From the NCBI RefSeq assembly GCF_021026315.1, contig NZ_JAJNCX010000003.1, forward strand, positions 310,001 through 374,000: 64,000 nt of DNA, in the 5' to 3' direction. The stretch comes from Rhizobium sp. C4. Its GTDB lineage: Bacteria; Pseudomonadota; Alphaproteobacteria; Rhizobiales; Rhizobiaceae. Below, one piece after another: positions 17,117 through 26,877 of this stretch. Position numbers and translations under genes: made by a program. Position 1 is the first letter of the stretch; every line of letters starts with the position of its first letter. Under the pieces are notes generated by a model. The model saw nothing but the letters and a program-made list of their open reading frames with translations. It did not search any database and was not told where the DNA came from.

Positions 17117-18121
17117 ATGAGTTCAATCGATAGCCCGCTGAAAGTCTCCATTGTCGCGCCCTGCTATAATGAAGAGGAAGTGATCGAGGAATTCGCTCGG
17201 CGTTCTCTCGCCGCCGGCCGTGCGGCAGCAGGCGACAGTTTCGAGCTCGTTCTGGTCGATGACGGTTCCCGCGATACCACCTGGTCGAAGATCGAGGCCA
17301 TGTCGAGCCAGAACCCCGAGATCGTCGGCGTGCGGCTGATGCGCAACCATGGTCACGAGCTTGCGTCGACCGCCGGCATTGCCTCCTCGCGCGGTGCCCG
17401 CGTCCTCCTGATCGATGCAGACCTTCAGGATCCGCCGGAACTGCTGAGCGAGATGATGACGATCATGGATCGCGGCGCCGACGTCGTGTATGGCCAGCGC
17501 GGCATCCGCAAGGGCGAGAGCTGGATGAAGCTGACGACGGCGGCGGTGTTCTACCGGCTGCTCCGCTGGCTTGCGAGCGTCGACATTCCCTCCGACACCG
17601 GCGATTTCCGCCTCATGACACGGCGTGTGGCCGAGCTTCTTCTCTGCATGCCGGAGCGCGACCGCTTCCTGCGCGGCATGATCAGCTGGATCGGCGGCCG
17701 TCAGGTCCCGATCATCTACGAGCGTGACGAACGCCATGCCGGGACGACAAAATACTCCTATTCCAAGCTGCTGCGTCTGGCGCTCGATGCCATCACCGGC
17801 TTTTCGGCGCGCCCCTTGCGCATTGCGTCCTGGGCCGGGGTAATCACCGCCTTCATCGCCATGGCGCTGCTCGCCTACACATTCTACAGTTTCGAAGCCG
17901 GCTGGGCCGTCACCGGCTGGTCGAGCACCATGGTGGCCATCACCGTGTTCAGCGCCGTGCAGCTGATAACCCTCGGCATTCTCGGCGAATATGTCGGACG
18001 CCTCGTCCAGCAGAGCAAGGGCCGCCCCCTCTTCATGGTCGATCGCATGGTGCGCGGCGGCGAGGACGTGCCGCCGGTCGATAGCCCCGATAGGCGGCCC
18101 AGAACCGGTCCTTACCCTTGA
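17117..18121 (+). CDS. family 2 glycosyltransferase, GtrB/dolichol-phosphate-mannose-synthase type
   Basis: 334 residues. The cytosolic GT-A domain (1-235) has VSIVAPCYNEEEV, LVDDGSRDTT and the metal-binding DADLQDPPE. Two C-terminal transmembrane helices (about 238-260 and 272-295) are as in bactoprenol-phosphate glucosyltransferases. It most likely loads a sugar onto a polyprenyl phosphate at the inner membrane for later transfer. No flippase or GtrA partner is adjacent, so the acceptor pathway is unknown. GGAAGGCGCC precedes the ATG. Confidence 0.88.
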   Translation: MSSIDSPLKVSIVAPCYNEEEVIEEFARRSLAAGRAAAGDSFELVLVDDGSRDTTWSKIEAMSSQNPEIVGVRLMRNHGHELASTAGIASSRGARVLLIDADLQDPPELLSEMMTIMDRGADVVYGQRGIRKGESWMKLTTAAVFYRLLRWLASVDIPSDTGDFRLMTRRVAELLLCMPERDRFLRGMISWIGGRQVPIIYERDERHAGTTKYSYSKLLRLALDAITGFSARPLRIASWAGVITAFIAMALLAYTFYSFEAGWAVTGWSSTMVAITVFSAVQLITLGILGEYVGRLVQQSKGRPLFMVDRMVRGGEDVPPVDSPDRRPRTGPYP

Positions 18122-18222
18122 TCCTGCGATCCCTGCTTGCCGGAAAGCCTGCGCTACCTTAAATGAGGCCCCGAAATGCGGCCGTTCACAAGGACGGCGC
18201 GGGCAAGTGCAAGGAGAATGCG

Positions 18223-19350
18223 ATGTCGGCAGAACTTTCAGCAAGCGTCCTCGACAAGCTGAAAACGCTGCAAATGCCGGGCACGGGAAAAGACGTCGTC
18301 AGCCTTGGGCTGGTGTCGGATGTCTTCGTGTCGCAGGGCAAGGCCTATTTCTCCATTTCCGTTCCATCCGAATCCGCAAACAGCCTCGAGCCCCTGCGCG
18401 AGCAGGCCGCCGCCCTCGCGGCTTCTGTTCCGGGCATCACGGCCGCGACTGTCGTGCTGACTGCTGACCGCAAGGCCGGCGCGCCCACGCCGCCGCCGCA
18501 GGCGCAACGCCCGGCACATACGCATGCGCAGCCACGCGCGGTAGCCAAGCAGGCGATCCCCGGCATTGGCGCTATCGTCGCTGTCGCCTCCGGCAAGGGC
18601 GGCGTCGGCAAGTCGACGACCGCGGTCAATCTCGCACTCGCCTTCCAGGCCAACGGCCTGCGCGCCGCGGTTCTGGACGCCGACATCTATGGCCCGTCGC
18701 TGCCGCGCCTGATGAACATTTCCGGCCGGCCGCAGCAGATTGACGGTCGCCTGATCCGCCCGATGGAAAACTACGGCATGAAGGTCATGTCGATGGGCTT
18801 CCTCGTTGATGAGGGCACGGCCATGATCTGGCGCGGTCCCATGATCCAGTCGGCGCTCCTGCAGATGCTGCGCGAAGTCGCCTGGGGCGATCTCGACGTT
18901 CTGGTCATCGACATGCCGCCGGGCACCGGCGACGTGCAGCTGACGCTTGCCCAGCAGGCGGCGCTTGCCGGCGCGGTCATCGTCTCGACGCCGCAGGACC
19001 TTGCGCTCATCGACGCCCGCAAGGCCGTCAACATGTTCAACAAGGTCGAGGTGCCGATCCTCGGCATCGTTGAAAACATGAGCCATTTCGTCTGCCCCAA
19101 TTGCGGCACGACCCACGATATCTTCGGCCACGGCGGTGCGAAGGCGGAGGCGACCAAGATCGGCGCGCCGTTCCTCGGCGAAATTCCGCTCGACATGGAG
19201 ATCCGCCTGAATTCCGATGCCGGCACGCCCGTTGTCGTCAGCCATCCCGATGGCCCTCATGCCAAGGCCTATCGCGACATCGCCCGCAAGGTCTGGGAAG
19301 GGATCGAAGGCCGCGCAGCCCCGGCATTCCCGGAGATTTCCTTTGAATGA
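18223..19350 (+). CDS. mrp: Mrp/NBP35-family iron-sulfur carrier ATPase
   Basis: 375 residues. An N-terminal DUF59/MIP18 domain (1-85) and a proline/alanine-rich linker precede a P-loop ATPase with the deviant Walker A GKGGVGKSTT near 124-133 and the Fe-S-binding CPNC in SHFVCPNCGT. The family (also called ApbC) carries Fe-S clusters to apoproteins. AAGGAG eleven to six bases before ATG 18223 fixes the start; the frame is open further upstream without support. Confidence 0.93.
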   Translation: MSAELSASVLDKLKTLQMPGTGKDVVSLGLVSDVFVSQGKAYFSISVPSESANSLEPLREQAAALAASVPGITAATVVLTADRKAGAPTPPPQAQRPAHTHAQPRAVAKQAIPGIGAIVAVASGKGGVGKSTTAVNLALAFQANGLRAAVLDADIYGPSLPRLMNISGRPQQIDGRLIRPMENYGMKVMSMGFLVDEGTAMIWRGPMIQSALLQMLREVAWGDLDVLVIDMPPGTGDVQLTLAQQAALAGAVIVSTPQDLALIDARKAVNMFNKVEVPILGIVENMSHFVCPNCGTTHDIFGHGGAKAEATKIGAPFLGEIPLDMEIRLNSDAGTPVVVSHPDGPHAKAYRDIARKVWEGIEGRAAPAFPEISFE

Positions 19351-19472
19351 TGCGGGCGAGACCTGTTGCCCCAGCGACGGTACGCCACAGGTGCACATCT
19401 CTGAAAAGCCGGATTTTCGTCAAATTTCCGCTTGGAATCTTAACCGGCCTGTGGTTTGAATGCAGCGCAGCA

Positions 19473-19512
19473 GGAGCCTTCCCGGGGTGGTTACGGAAAC
19501 CCGCCTGGCTCC
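19473..19512 (+). repeat. inverted repeat in the leader before corA
   Basis: GGAGCC at 19473-19478 can pair with GGCTCC at 19507-19512 around a 28-base loop. It lies in the 273-base mrp-corA gap and has no U tract. Its function is unknown; a regulatory leader is one possibility. Confidence 0.3.
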
Positions 19513-19623
19513 CGCATAATTGAAATGAACGTAGGAAAAATCCTTAGGACAGCGGACGCGGCTTTCGAGCCTGACGATAACACCGCACACGACGTTTCAA
19601 ATTGGCAGGGACCATCCCGTTTC

Positions 19624-20601
19624 ATGATCATGCTTTATGGCGCTGATGGCAGCGCACGGCCTCTTGCAGCCGCAGAGCCGATTGATGTCTGTCCGGACGA
19701 GACCGTCTGGATCGATCTTCATTGCCCGACGCGCGATGAGGAAACGCTGGTCGAACGCCTGCTGGGCATTGCCGTTCCCACCCGCGACGAGCTGAAGGAC
19801 ATTGAGCCGTCGAGCCGCCTCTACTCCGAAAACGGCGCCATCTACATGACGGCCTCGGTGGTCTGGCGCGCCGAGAGCGAACAGCCGGAACTGGTGGACG
19901 TGGGTTTCGTTCTGGCCAAGGACCGGCTCGTCACCATTCGCTATGCCGAGCCGAAGTCGATCAGCCTGTTCGTCGGCGCGTTTCCGCGCTGCGTGGACGG
20001 CCGCTGGTCCGGCATGAAGGTTCTGTCGCGCCTGCTCGAAACCATCAGCGACCGCAACGCCGAAATCCTCGAAATGGCCGAACGCAAGGTCGACGGCATT
20101 TCCCGCCAGGTCTTTTCCGCAAACGTGCGCGAAGGGCAGCGGAGCAGGGCGTTTCCGCAGGCCATCCTCTTCCATATCGGCGAAGAACAGCGCCTCGTCG
20201 CCAAGACCCGCGACAGCCTCGCCTCGCTCTATCGGCTCCTGACTTTCTTCTATGCCCTGCCGGTGCTGCAGGAGGACAAGGACATGCGCGAACTGTGCCG
20301 CACGATCACGCGGGACGTTCAGTCGCTCTCCGAACACGCCAACTTCGTGTCCGGCAATATCACCTTTCTTCTTGATGCCTCGCTCGGCTTCATCAATCTC
20401 GAGCAGAACGCCATCATCAAGATCTTCTCGATCGCCAGTGTCGTGTTTTTGCCGCCGACGCTGGCCGCATCCGTCTACGGCATGAATTTCAAGGTCATGC
20501 CGGAACTCGAATGGACCTTTGGCTATCCGTTTGCGTTATGTGTGATGGTCGTGTCGGCAGTCGTTCCATTTTTCTTTTTCCGTTGGAAAGGGTGGCTCTG
20601 A
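19624..20601 (+). CDS. corA: CorA-family magnesium/divalent cation transporter
   Basis: About 325 residues. A large N-terminal cytosolic domain is followed by two C-terminal membrane helices. The signature YGMNF, with GMN at about 286-288, ends the first helix and forms the selectivity filter. The start is chosen from family length (MIMLYGADG). The frame is open upstream to TTG 19456, and ATG 19525 is an alternative that would add 33 residues. Kup follows 30 bases later on the same strand, so both ion transporters may share a message. Confidence 0.88.
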   Translation: MIMLYGADGSARPLAAAEPIDVCPDETVWIDLHCPTRDEETLVERLLGIAVPTRDELKDIEPSSRLYSENGAIYMTASVVWRAESEQPELVDVGFVLAKDRLVTIRYAEPKSISLFVGAFPRCVDGRWSGMKVLSRLLETISDRNAEILEMAERKVDGISRQVFSANVREGQRSRAFPQAILFHIGEEQRLVAKTRDSLASLYRLLTFFYALPVLQEDKDMRELCRTITRDVQSLSEHANFVSGNITFLLDASLGFINLEQNAIIKIFSIASVVFLPPTLAASVYGMNFKVMPELEWTFGYPFALCVMVVSAVVPFFFFRWKGWL

Positions 20602-20631
20602 GCGTCACAGCTTGGAGCGCGAAGGTTCATC

Positions 20632-22533
20632 ATGAGCAATTCCGTTGAAAATGAAAATCAGGAGCCCGGCGGGCTGAAGAGCCTGCTGACGCTGGCGCTG
20701 GGTTCCGTCGGCGTCGTCTATGGCGACATCGGCACCAGCCCGCTCTACGCCTTCAAGGAGGCGTTGCGTCCGGTCTCCGCCGACGGTCTTGATCGCTTCG
20801 AGGTCATCGGCATCATCTCGCTGATGCTGTGGACGCTGACGATCATCGTCACGCTGAAATACGTGCTCTTCCTGCTGCGCGCCGACAACGGCGGCGAAGG
20901 CGGCACGCTGTCGCTGCTCGCCTTGCTGATGAAGACGGCCAATGGCCATGCGGCCATCCTCTTCTTCATGGGCATTGCAGGCTCGGCACTTTTCCTGGGC
21001 GATGCTATGATCACGCCGGCGCTGTCGGTCCTGTCGGCTGTCGAAGGTCTCCAGCTCGTCACGCCGGAGCTGAAGGAATTCGTCCTGCCGCTGTCGCTGA
21101 CGATCCTTGTCATCCTGTTCCTGGTGCAGTCGCGCGGCACCGAAGCCGTTTCTGCCTTCTTCGGCCCGATCACGGCGCTGTGGTTCCTCGTCATGGGCGC
21201 CATCGGCGTCTACCATATCGCCGATGACCTCACGATCTTCACGGCACTCAACCCCTACCATGCGGCAACCTTCCTCGTTCAGGAGAAATGGATCGGCATC
21301 GTTGTTCTGGGTGCAGTCTTCCTGACGGTCACGGGCGCCGAAGCGCTCTATGCCGACCTTGGCCACTTTGGCCGCCGGCCGATCCAGTTCGCCTGGTTCG
21401 GGCTCGTCTTTCCGGCGCTGATGTTGAATTATCTTGGGCAGGGTGCGTTCATTCTGAAGCATCCGGAAGGCGCCGAAAATCCTTTCTTCCTGATGTTCCC
21501 GTCCTGGGCACTGCTGCCGGCCATCATTCTGGCCGCCGCCGCGACCATCATCGCCAGCCAGGCCGTCATCACCGGCGCGTTCTCTCTGGTGCGTCAGGCC
21601 ATCCACCTCAACTTCCTGCCGCGCATGGAAATCCAGCACACGTCCGAGACCCATACCGGCCAGATCTTCCTGCCGGGCGTGAACCTCATCCTGATGTTCG
21701 GCGTGGTGCTTCTGGTTCTCGGCTTCCGCAGTTCCGACGCGCTGGCAACGGCCTATGGCATTTCGGTGACCGGCGCGATGACGATCACCACGATCATGGC
21801 CTTCGAGTTTGTCCGCAAGCAGTGGCACTGGAGCCTCGCCGCCGCGATTGCCGGTCTGCTGCCGCTTCTGGCACTGGAACTCGTTTTCCTCGGTGCGAAC
21901 CTCTTCAAGATCCATGACGGCGGCTACGTTCCGATCATGATCGCTGGCGGCATCGTCGTCGTCATGTGGACCTGGCGTCGTGGCAGCCGCATCCTCGCCG
22001 AAAAGGCCAAGGCCAACAACATTCCGATCGACAAGTTCATCGAGATGGTGAGCCGCGAGAGCGACCACGCGCCGGTCACCGTTCCCGGCACCGCCATCTT
22101 CCTGACCTCCGATCCGGGGTTTGCGCCGGCGACGCTCCTGCACAACATCAAGCACAACCACGTCCTGCACAAACAGAACATCATCCTGTCGGTGCGCACG
22201 GCCAACAAGCCCTATGTGCCGGATGACATCCGCTATTCGCTGTCGCATCTGTCGGATCGCTTCACCAGCCTCGAAGTCCGTTTCGGCTTCATGGAAATGC
22301 CCGACATCACCAAGACGCTCGGCCGTATCCGCAAGGAAGGGATGAAGTTCGAGATCATGTCGACCTCGTTCTATCTCGGCCGCCGGCAGCTGCTGGCAAG
22401 CCCGGATGGCGGCATGCCGCTCTGGCAGGACAAGCTCTTCATCGGCCTTGCCAACACCGCGACGCGTCCCTCGGACTACTTCCGCCTGCCGTCCAACCGC
22501 GTGGTCGAACTGGGTTCGCAGGTCGTCATCTGA
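20632..22533 (+). CDS. kup: Kup-family potassium uptake transporter
   Basis: 633 residues. K+/H+ symporter of the inner membrane with about 12 membrane helices in the first 440 residues and a C-terminal cytosolic domain. Signature: [20 protein letters not shown] near residue 23, and [15 protein letters not shown] lies upstream of the ATG. It is 30 bases downstream of corA. Confidence 0.95.
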   Translation: MSNSVENENQEPGGLKSLLTLALGSVGVVYGDIGTSPLYAFKEALRPVSADGLDRFEVIGIISLMLWTLTIIVTLKYVLFLLRADNGGEGGTLSLLALLMKTANGHAAILFFMGIAGSALFLGDAMITPALSVLSAVEGLQLVTPELKEFVLPLSLTILVILFLVQSRGTEAVSAFFGPITALWFLVMGAIGVYHIADDLTIFTALNPYHAATFLVQEKWIGIVVLGAVFLTVTGAEALYADLGHFGRRPIQFAWFGLVFPALMLNYLGQGAFILKHPEGAENPFFLMFPSWALLPAIILAAAATIIASQAVITGAFSLVRQAIHLNFLPRMEIQHTSETHTGQIFLPGVNLILMFGVVLLVLGFRSSDALATAYGISVTGAMTITTIMAFEFVRKQWHWSLAAAIAGLLPLLALELVFLGANLFKIHDGGYVPIMIAGGIVVVMWTWRRGSRILAEKAKANNIPIDKFIEMVSRESDHAPVTVPGTAIFLTSDPGFAPATLLHNIKHNHVLHKQNIILSVRTANKPYVPDDIRYSLSHLSDRFTSLEVRFGFMEMPDITKTLGRIRKEGMKFEIMSTSFYLGRRQLLASPDGGMPLWQDKLFIGLANTATRPSDYFRLPSNRVVELGSQVVI

Positions 22534-22651
22534 CGCTTGCATTGCAGCCGGCTTGCGGGCACAACTGCGCGTGTGAGGCATGTTAACCAAGTATCAAGGT
22601 TAATAATGCATTTTCATCTGCATCGAAGAAATGCAGTTTGGAGTTGCGTGC

Positions 22652-23827
22652 GTGCGTAGGAATGCGATTGCGCTGGGCGCCAGCGGCTTTGTGAACCGCA
22701 AGTTATTGACGATTGCCGCCTTTGGCCTTGCAGCGCATATGGCGATGCCCACGGAAACCGGGCGATCGGACATTGCCGCCTATCTGGCCGGCTTGAACAG
22801 CGGTGGCGGCAACATGCTGCTCACCCGTTCGCCTGCGGGCTCCATCCAGCAGGCCGATGTCGTCTTCAAGGATCCGACGAAAACCAGCAGCATTGTCGGC
22901 GGCGGTGGCCTCGCCATGCCCGACGGCACAAAGGTCGCATTGCGGGACGAAACAAAGGGCGAGGGCGGCACCCCGGACGAAGCCCGCGTAACCCGGAGCC
23001 TGAAAAAATCGCGCATCCTGGCCATCATCCCGGTCGCGCCGCCAAAGGCCTTCACGGCAGGCTCCATCCTCGACCGCACCAGCTTCAACTTCGCGCCGCT
23101 GACCAAGCTCGACAAGGAGCTGGCCTTCGTGAAGCCGAAGATCGGTGGCAAGGAGCTCCAGATCGCCGGCACCTTCTATGTAAAGAAGCAGCCGCAGGCG
23201 GTTGACGACACGGTGCCGACGGAAATCGCCGAACTCGTCACCAACAAGCGCGCCGATATCCTGGCGACAGCCTATGCCAGTTCCGGCCCCGACTATGCGC
23301 GCGTCTCCCCCTTCGATTCGATCCTGAACAAGGATGCCGACGACGGACGCTTCATTCCTGAAATCGGTCCTAAGGATCACGCCTGGGCTGCAACGCCGCT
23401 GCCACCGATTGTCTTCAACGAGGAAGAGCAGGACTGCCTGACGCGCGGCATCTATTTCGAAGCGCGTGGCGAAGAGTTGAAGGGCCAGGCCGCCGTGGCC
23501 CAGGTCATCCTCAACCGCGTGCGCAATCCCGCCTATCCGAAAACCATCTGCGGCGTCGTCTTCCAGAACGAAAGCTGGCAGAACCGCTGCCAGTTCTCCT
23601 TTGCCTGCGACAACTTCCTCGACCGCATCCTGAACCGTGACAGCTGGAAGATCGCCAAGGATGTCGCCATGGCCGTCACGGCCGGCAAGATCTGGCTTCC
23701 GGAAGTGGGTTCGGCCACGCACTATCACGCCACCTACGTTCATCCCGCATGGGCGCGAAGCATGAAACGGGTGGCGCGCATCGGCGATCACATCTTCTAT
23801 CGCACCCGTTATGGCGGCTGGAGCTAG
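22652..23827 (+). CDS. SleB-type cell wall hydrolase
   Basis: About 391 residues. An N-terminal hydrophobic signal or anchor is followed by a long variable region (40-265) and a C-terminal Hydrolase_2 domain (about 275-385) with the catalytic Glu in LTRGIYFEARGE, QVILNRVRN, CQFSFACD and ATHYHATYVHPAW. It is predicted to cut peptidoglycan glycan strands in the periplasm. GGAG eight bases upstream supports GTG 22652; ATG 22631 is the longer alternative. Such proteins occur in rhizobia outside sporulation. Confidence 0.85.
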   Translation: MRRNAIALGASGFVNRKLLTIAAFGLAAHMAMPTETGRSDIAAYLAGLNSGGGNMLLTRSPAGSIQQADVVFKDPTKTSSIVGGGGLAMPDGTKVALRDETKGEGGTPDEARVTRSLKKSRILAIIPVAPPKAFTAGSILDRTSFNFAPLTKLDKELAFVKPKIGGKELQIAGTFYVKKQPQAVDDTVPTEIAELVTNKRADILATAYASSGPDYARVSPFDSILNKDADDGRFIPEIGPKDHAWAATPLPPIVFNEEEQDCLTRGIYFEARGEELKGQAAVAQVILNRVRNPAYPKTICGVVFQNESWQNRCQFSFACDNFLDRILNRDSWKIAKDVAMAVTAGKIWLPEVGSATHYHATYVHPAWARSMKRVARIGDHIFYRTRYGGWS

Positions 23828-23954
23828 GCTTCCGGCCCTTCGACTGCGGCCTTTTGACCCCTTTATTGCAGTCAATTCCGGATAACTTTCGTCTCGCATT
23901 TGCAACCAATTGATTTTGCTTGTGAAACTCTTTGAAAGATCATTCCCGGTCAGC

Positions 23955-23984
23955 CTTGACTAGACGGGTTCACAAAACTATGTT
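23955..23984 (+). promoter_or_regulatory. promoter of the ATP synthase F0 operon
   Basis: CTTGAC (23955-23960) and CTATGT (23978-23983) are 17 bases apart, a near-exact match to the rhizobial housekeeping consensus CTTGAC-N17-CTATAT. It lies about 100 bases before atpI. Confidence 0.8.
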
Positions 23985-24085
23985 GCGCGCGAATTGAGGA
24001 ACGGGCCATACTGGCGCCGCAAAACTGCCGTGTTGGCGCGATTGCCGGAAGATCGCTGTACAAACGGACCGTGGAGGGCGCTGAC

Positions 24086-24421
24086 ATGGACGACGGGGAA
24101 GACGGTCTCGACAGGCGCCTGAACGAATTGGGCGAGCGTCTGGCGGAGCGAAAGACGGCCGCTGACAGGGCAGGGGACAAGGCCAGGGGCGCAGACAAGA
24201 GCGCATATTCCCAGGCAATCAAGGTTTCCAGCGAGTTCATTGCGGGCGTCATCGCGGGCGCATTGATCGGTTATCTCGTCGACACGCTGGCCGGAACCGG
24301 GCCCTGGGGGATGATTGTCTTCCTGATGCTCGGGTTCGCTGCGGCGGTACTGAATGTAATGCGCGCGCTCGGCGTGGTGGCGACACCCCAGCCTCAGAAG
24401 CGCGGCGACGACAGGAAATGA
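24086..24421 (+). CDS. atpI: ATP synthase accessory protein AtpI
   Basis: 111 residues. A charged, Lys/Arg/Asp-rich N-terminus (1-50) is followed by two membrane helices (about 57-78 and 86-105), with SSEFIAGVIAGALIGYLVD typical of AtpI. It assists c-ring assembly and is not part of the final complex. ATG 24086 with GGAGG upstream is preferred to the GTG at 24071. First gene of the F0 operon. Confidence 0.9.
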   Translation: MDDGEDGLDRRLNELGERLAERKTAADRAGDKARGADKSAYSQAIKVSSEFIAGVIAGALIGYLVDTLAGTGPWGMIVFLMLGFAAAVLNVMRALGVVATPQPQKRGDDRK

Positions 24422-24505
24422 ACTGCCCGGGCGTGATGCTCGCGGCAACGATGATGAAAAGACGCGATCCCGAACGGATTGCGACAGAACGAAAGAGACT
24501 TGACT

Positions 24506-25267
24506 GTGTCTGCAGCTGACAAGGTTGATCCGATCCACCAGTTCCATCTGAAGGAACTCTTTCACATCGAATTTGGCGGGCTGAACCTCTCGTTCACCAA
24601 TTCCTCGCTCTTCATGGCGCTGACCGTGATTGCGGCAGCCGCATTCCTCTACCTTGCGACCTCCAGCCGCGCGCTCGTTCCGGGCCGCGGCCAGTCGATG
24701 GCAGAGATGAGCTACGAATTCGTGGCCAATATGCTGCGCGACGGCGCCGGCGCCCACGGGATGAAGTTCTTCCCGCTGGTCTTCTCGCTGTTCATGTTTA
24801 TTCTGGTCGCCAACCTTCTTGGCATGATCCCGTATTTCTTCACGGTGACGAGCCACATCATCGTTACTTTCGCGCTGGCCATCCTTGTGATCGGCCTCGT
24901 CGTGGTCTACGGTCTCTACAAGCATGGCTTCCACTTCCTGAAGGTGTTCGTTCCGAGCGGCGTTCCCGGCGTTCTTCTGCCGCTCGTCGTTGCCATCGAA
25001 ATCATCTCGTTCCTGTCCCGCCCGATCAGCCTCGCGGTTCGTCTTTTCGCCAACATGCTGGCCGGACACATCACGCTGAAGGTGTTTGCGGGCTTCGTCT
25101 TCTCGCTCGGTTCTCTTGGCGCCGTCGGCGTCGTGGGCGCTGTCCTGCCGCTCCTGATGGCAGTCGCGCTGACCGGTCTCGAATTCCTCGTCGCGTTCCT
25201 CCAGGCATACGTCTTTGCAGTACTGACCTGCATGTACCTCAACGACGCTCTGCACCCGGGACACTAA
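24506..25267 (+). CDS. atpB: ATP synthase F0 subunit a
   Basis: 253 residues, multi-spanning stator channel for protons. The essential Arg is in [15 protein letters not shown], and the last helices carry [19 protein letters not shown]. The likely start is GTG 24506 after AAAGAGACTTGACT; a TTG nine codons upstream is also in frame. It lies between atpI and atpE. Confidence 0.97.
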   Translation: MSAADKVDPIHQFHLKELFHIEFGGLNLSFTNSSLFMALTVIAAAAFLYLATSSRALVPGRGQSMAEMSYEFVANMLRDGAGAHGMKFFPLVFSLFMFILVANLLGMIPYFFTVTSHIIVTFALAILVIGLVVVYGLYKHGFHFLKVFVPSGVPGVLLPLVVAIEIISFLSRPISLAVRLFANMLAGHITLKVFAGFVFSLGSLGAVGVVGAVLPLLMAVALTGLEFLVAFLQAYVFAVLTCMYLNDALHPGH

Positions 25268-25337
25268 GGAAAAAAACGTTGACGCCAAATCGGCGTCAGT
25301 CTAAAGCCGCAACAAAACCATTTCCAAGGAGTAGAAC

Positions 25338-25562
25338 ATGGATCCTCAAGCAGCAAAGTACATCGGCGCTGGTATCGCTTGCCTCGGCATGGGCGGCGCA
25401 GGCATCGGCCTCGGCACCATTTTCGGTAACTACCTCGCTGGCGCACTGCGCAACCCGTCGGCAGCTGACGGCCAGTTCGGCCGCCTGATCTTCGGCTTCG
25501 CCGTTACGGAAGCTCTGGGCATCTTCTCGCTGCTCGTAGCACTGCTCGCCCTGTTCGGCTGA
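25338..25562 (+). CDS. atpE: ATP synthase F0 subunit c
   Basis: A 74-residue hairpin of two membrane helices that forms the proton-driven rotor ring. The glycine-rich first helix reads [10 protein letters not shown], the polar loop [11 protein letters not shown], and the proton-binding carboxylate is Glu58 in [15 protein letters not shown] lies upstream of the ATG. A terminator-like hairpin follows before the b' gene. Confidence 0.98.
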   Translation: MDPQAAKYIGAGIACLGMGGAGIGLGTIFGNYLAGALRNPSAADGQFGRLIFGFAVTEALGIFSLLVALLALFG

Positions 25563-25581
25563 TACCTCTTCGATCCAAAGA

Positions 25582-25623
25582 GGGCCACGGGCTTCGCAAG
25601 GCGAAACATCGTGGCCCTTTTTT
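25582..25623 (+). terminator. intra-operon terminator or attenuator after atpE
   Basis: GGGCCACG (25582-25589) and CGTGGCCC (25610-25617) form an 8-bp stem enclosing a smaller CTTCGC/GCGAA pairing. TTTTTT follows. It lies inside the F0 operon between atpE and the b' gene, so partial termination would lower b/b' message relative to subunit c. Confidence 0.8.
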
Positions 25624-25651
25624 CATGACGTATCCGCACCTGGAGGTGACA

Positions 25652-26242
25652 ATGTTCGTGACATCGGCTTTTGCCGCGTCAACGGAAGCTGCAGCGCAGG
25701 ACGCGCATGCCGCCGGAACGCAGGTTCCCGCGGAAGCAGCCGGCCACGAAGGCGGTTTCCCGCCGTTCAACCCGTACTACTTCGGCTCCCAGATCCTCTG
25801 GCTGGCGATTACGTTCGGGATTTTCTACCTGATCATTTCCCGCGCGGTTGCGCCTCGCATCGGTGCGATCCTTGAAGATCGCCAGGACCGGATTGCGCGC
25901 GACCTCGACGAAGCTTCGCGTATGAAGGCCGAATCGGATGCAGCCGTTGCTGCCTTCGAAAAGGAACTCGCCGACGCGCGCTCCAAGGCTGCCGGCATCG
26001 CTGCCGAAGCCGGTGCCGCCGTCAAGGCCGAGGCCGAGAAGGAACGCGCCGCTGTTGAAGCAAGCCTGTCTGAAAAGCTGGCTGCTGCCGAAAAGCACAT
26101 CGCATCGATCAAGACTGCGGCTCTCGCAGAAGTCGGTTCGATTGCCGAAGAAACCGTAATCGAAATCGTCCGTCAGGTCGTTGGCGTTGAGCTGACGAGC
26201 GCGGAAGCCGCTGCCGCCGTCAAGTCGGCCGCAGGCAACTGA
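25652..26242 (+). CDS. ATP synthase F0 subunit b'
   Basis: 196 residues. One N-terminal membrane helix (about 43-65, SQILWLAITFGIFYLIISR) is followed by a long Ala/Glu/Lys coiled coil, forming half of the peripheral stalk. The alphaproteobacterial b' type has an extra N-terminal stretch before the helix, as here. The start ATG 25652 has GGAGG upstream. It is 13 bases ahead of the b gene, with which it would form a heterodimer. Confidence 0.93.
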   Translation: MFVTSAFAASTEAAAQDAHAAGTQVPAEAAGHEGGFPPFNPYYFGSQILWLAITFGIFYLIISRAVAPRIGAILEDRQDRIARDLDEASRMKAESDAAVAAFEKELADARSKAAGIAAEAGAAVKAEAEKERAAVEASLSEKLAAAEKHIASIKTAALAEVGSIAEETVIEIVRQVVGVELTSAEAAAAVKSAAGN

Positions 26243-26255
26243 GGAGGGTTCTTCG

Positions 26256-26747
26256 ATGAACGCAACAGATTGGGCAACACTCTGGGCCTTCGTTTCGCTG
26301 CTTCTGTTCCTCGGCCTTGTGATCTACCTCAAGGTTCCGGGCACGATCGGCAAGGCTCTCGACAAGCGCGCTGACGACATCAAGTCACAGCTTGCTGAAG
26401 CCGCTCGTCTGCGCGAAGAGGCTCAGGCGCTGCTGGCTGAATACCAGCGCAAGCGCAAGGAAGCCGAAGCCGAGGCAGAACACATCCTGGCCAGCGCCAA
26501 GCGCGAAGCGGCCATGCTTGCCGACGAAGCCAAGCGCAAGACGGAAGACTATGTCGCGCGTCGCAACCAGCTGTCCGAGCAGAAGATCAAGCAGGCTGAA
26601 GCCGACGCGATCAACGCCGTTCGCTCTGCTGCCGTCGACATTGCCATCGCAGCTGCCCAGAAGGTTGCCGCCGAAAAGGCAACCGGCGCCACTGGCGACG
26701 CACTCTTCCAGAACGCGATCGAGCAGGTTCGCACGCGCCTGAACTGA
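26256..26747 (+). CDS. atpF: ATP synthase F0 subunit b
   Basis: 163 residues. The N-terminal membrane helix (about 8-26) and the long charged coiled coil (30-140) form the other half of the peripheral stalk with b'. GAGGAGGG precedes the ATG. Last gene of the F0 operon; the F1 genes (atpHAGDC) are not in this window, as expected for the split arrangement in alphaproteobacteria. Confidence 0.95.
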   Translation: MNATDWATLWAFVSLLLFLGLVIYLKVPGTIGKALDKRADDIKSQLAEAARLREEAQALLAEYQRKRKEAEAEAEHILASAKREAAMLADEAKRKTEDYVARRNQLSEQKIKQAEADAINAVRSAAVDIAIAAAQKVAAEKATGATGDALFQNAIEQVRTRLN

Positions 26748-26771
26748 TCAGTCGCTTGAAACGGATTTTCG

Positions 26772-26799
26772 AAAAGGCCGGCCTCGCGCCGGCCTTTTT
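26772..26799 (+). terminator. rho-independent terminator of the F0 operon
   Basis: AAAAGGCCGGC and GCCGGCC pair around a CTCGC loop and TTTTT follows. The A run on the left also makes it usable on the minus strand for rnhB. Confidence 0.92.
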
Positions 26800-26877
26800 G
26801 CGTTTGGGGTGATGAAGATCCAGCATTGCGGCTGAATGGCCATTTGGCCGCCATCGACGCGGCCGGCCCCCCCGGGT

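Noticed and set aside
20605-22590. 661-codon open frame opposite kup
   Set aside because: Shadow of kup; composition is dominated by Arg, Glu, Asp and Gln, as expected from the reverse of membrane codons.
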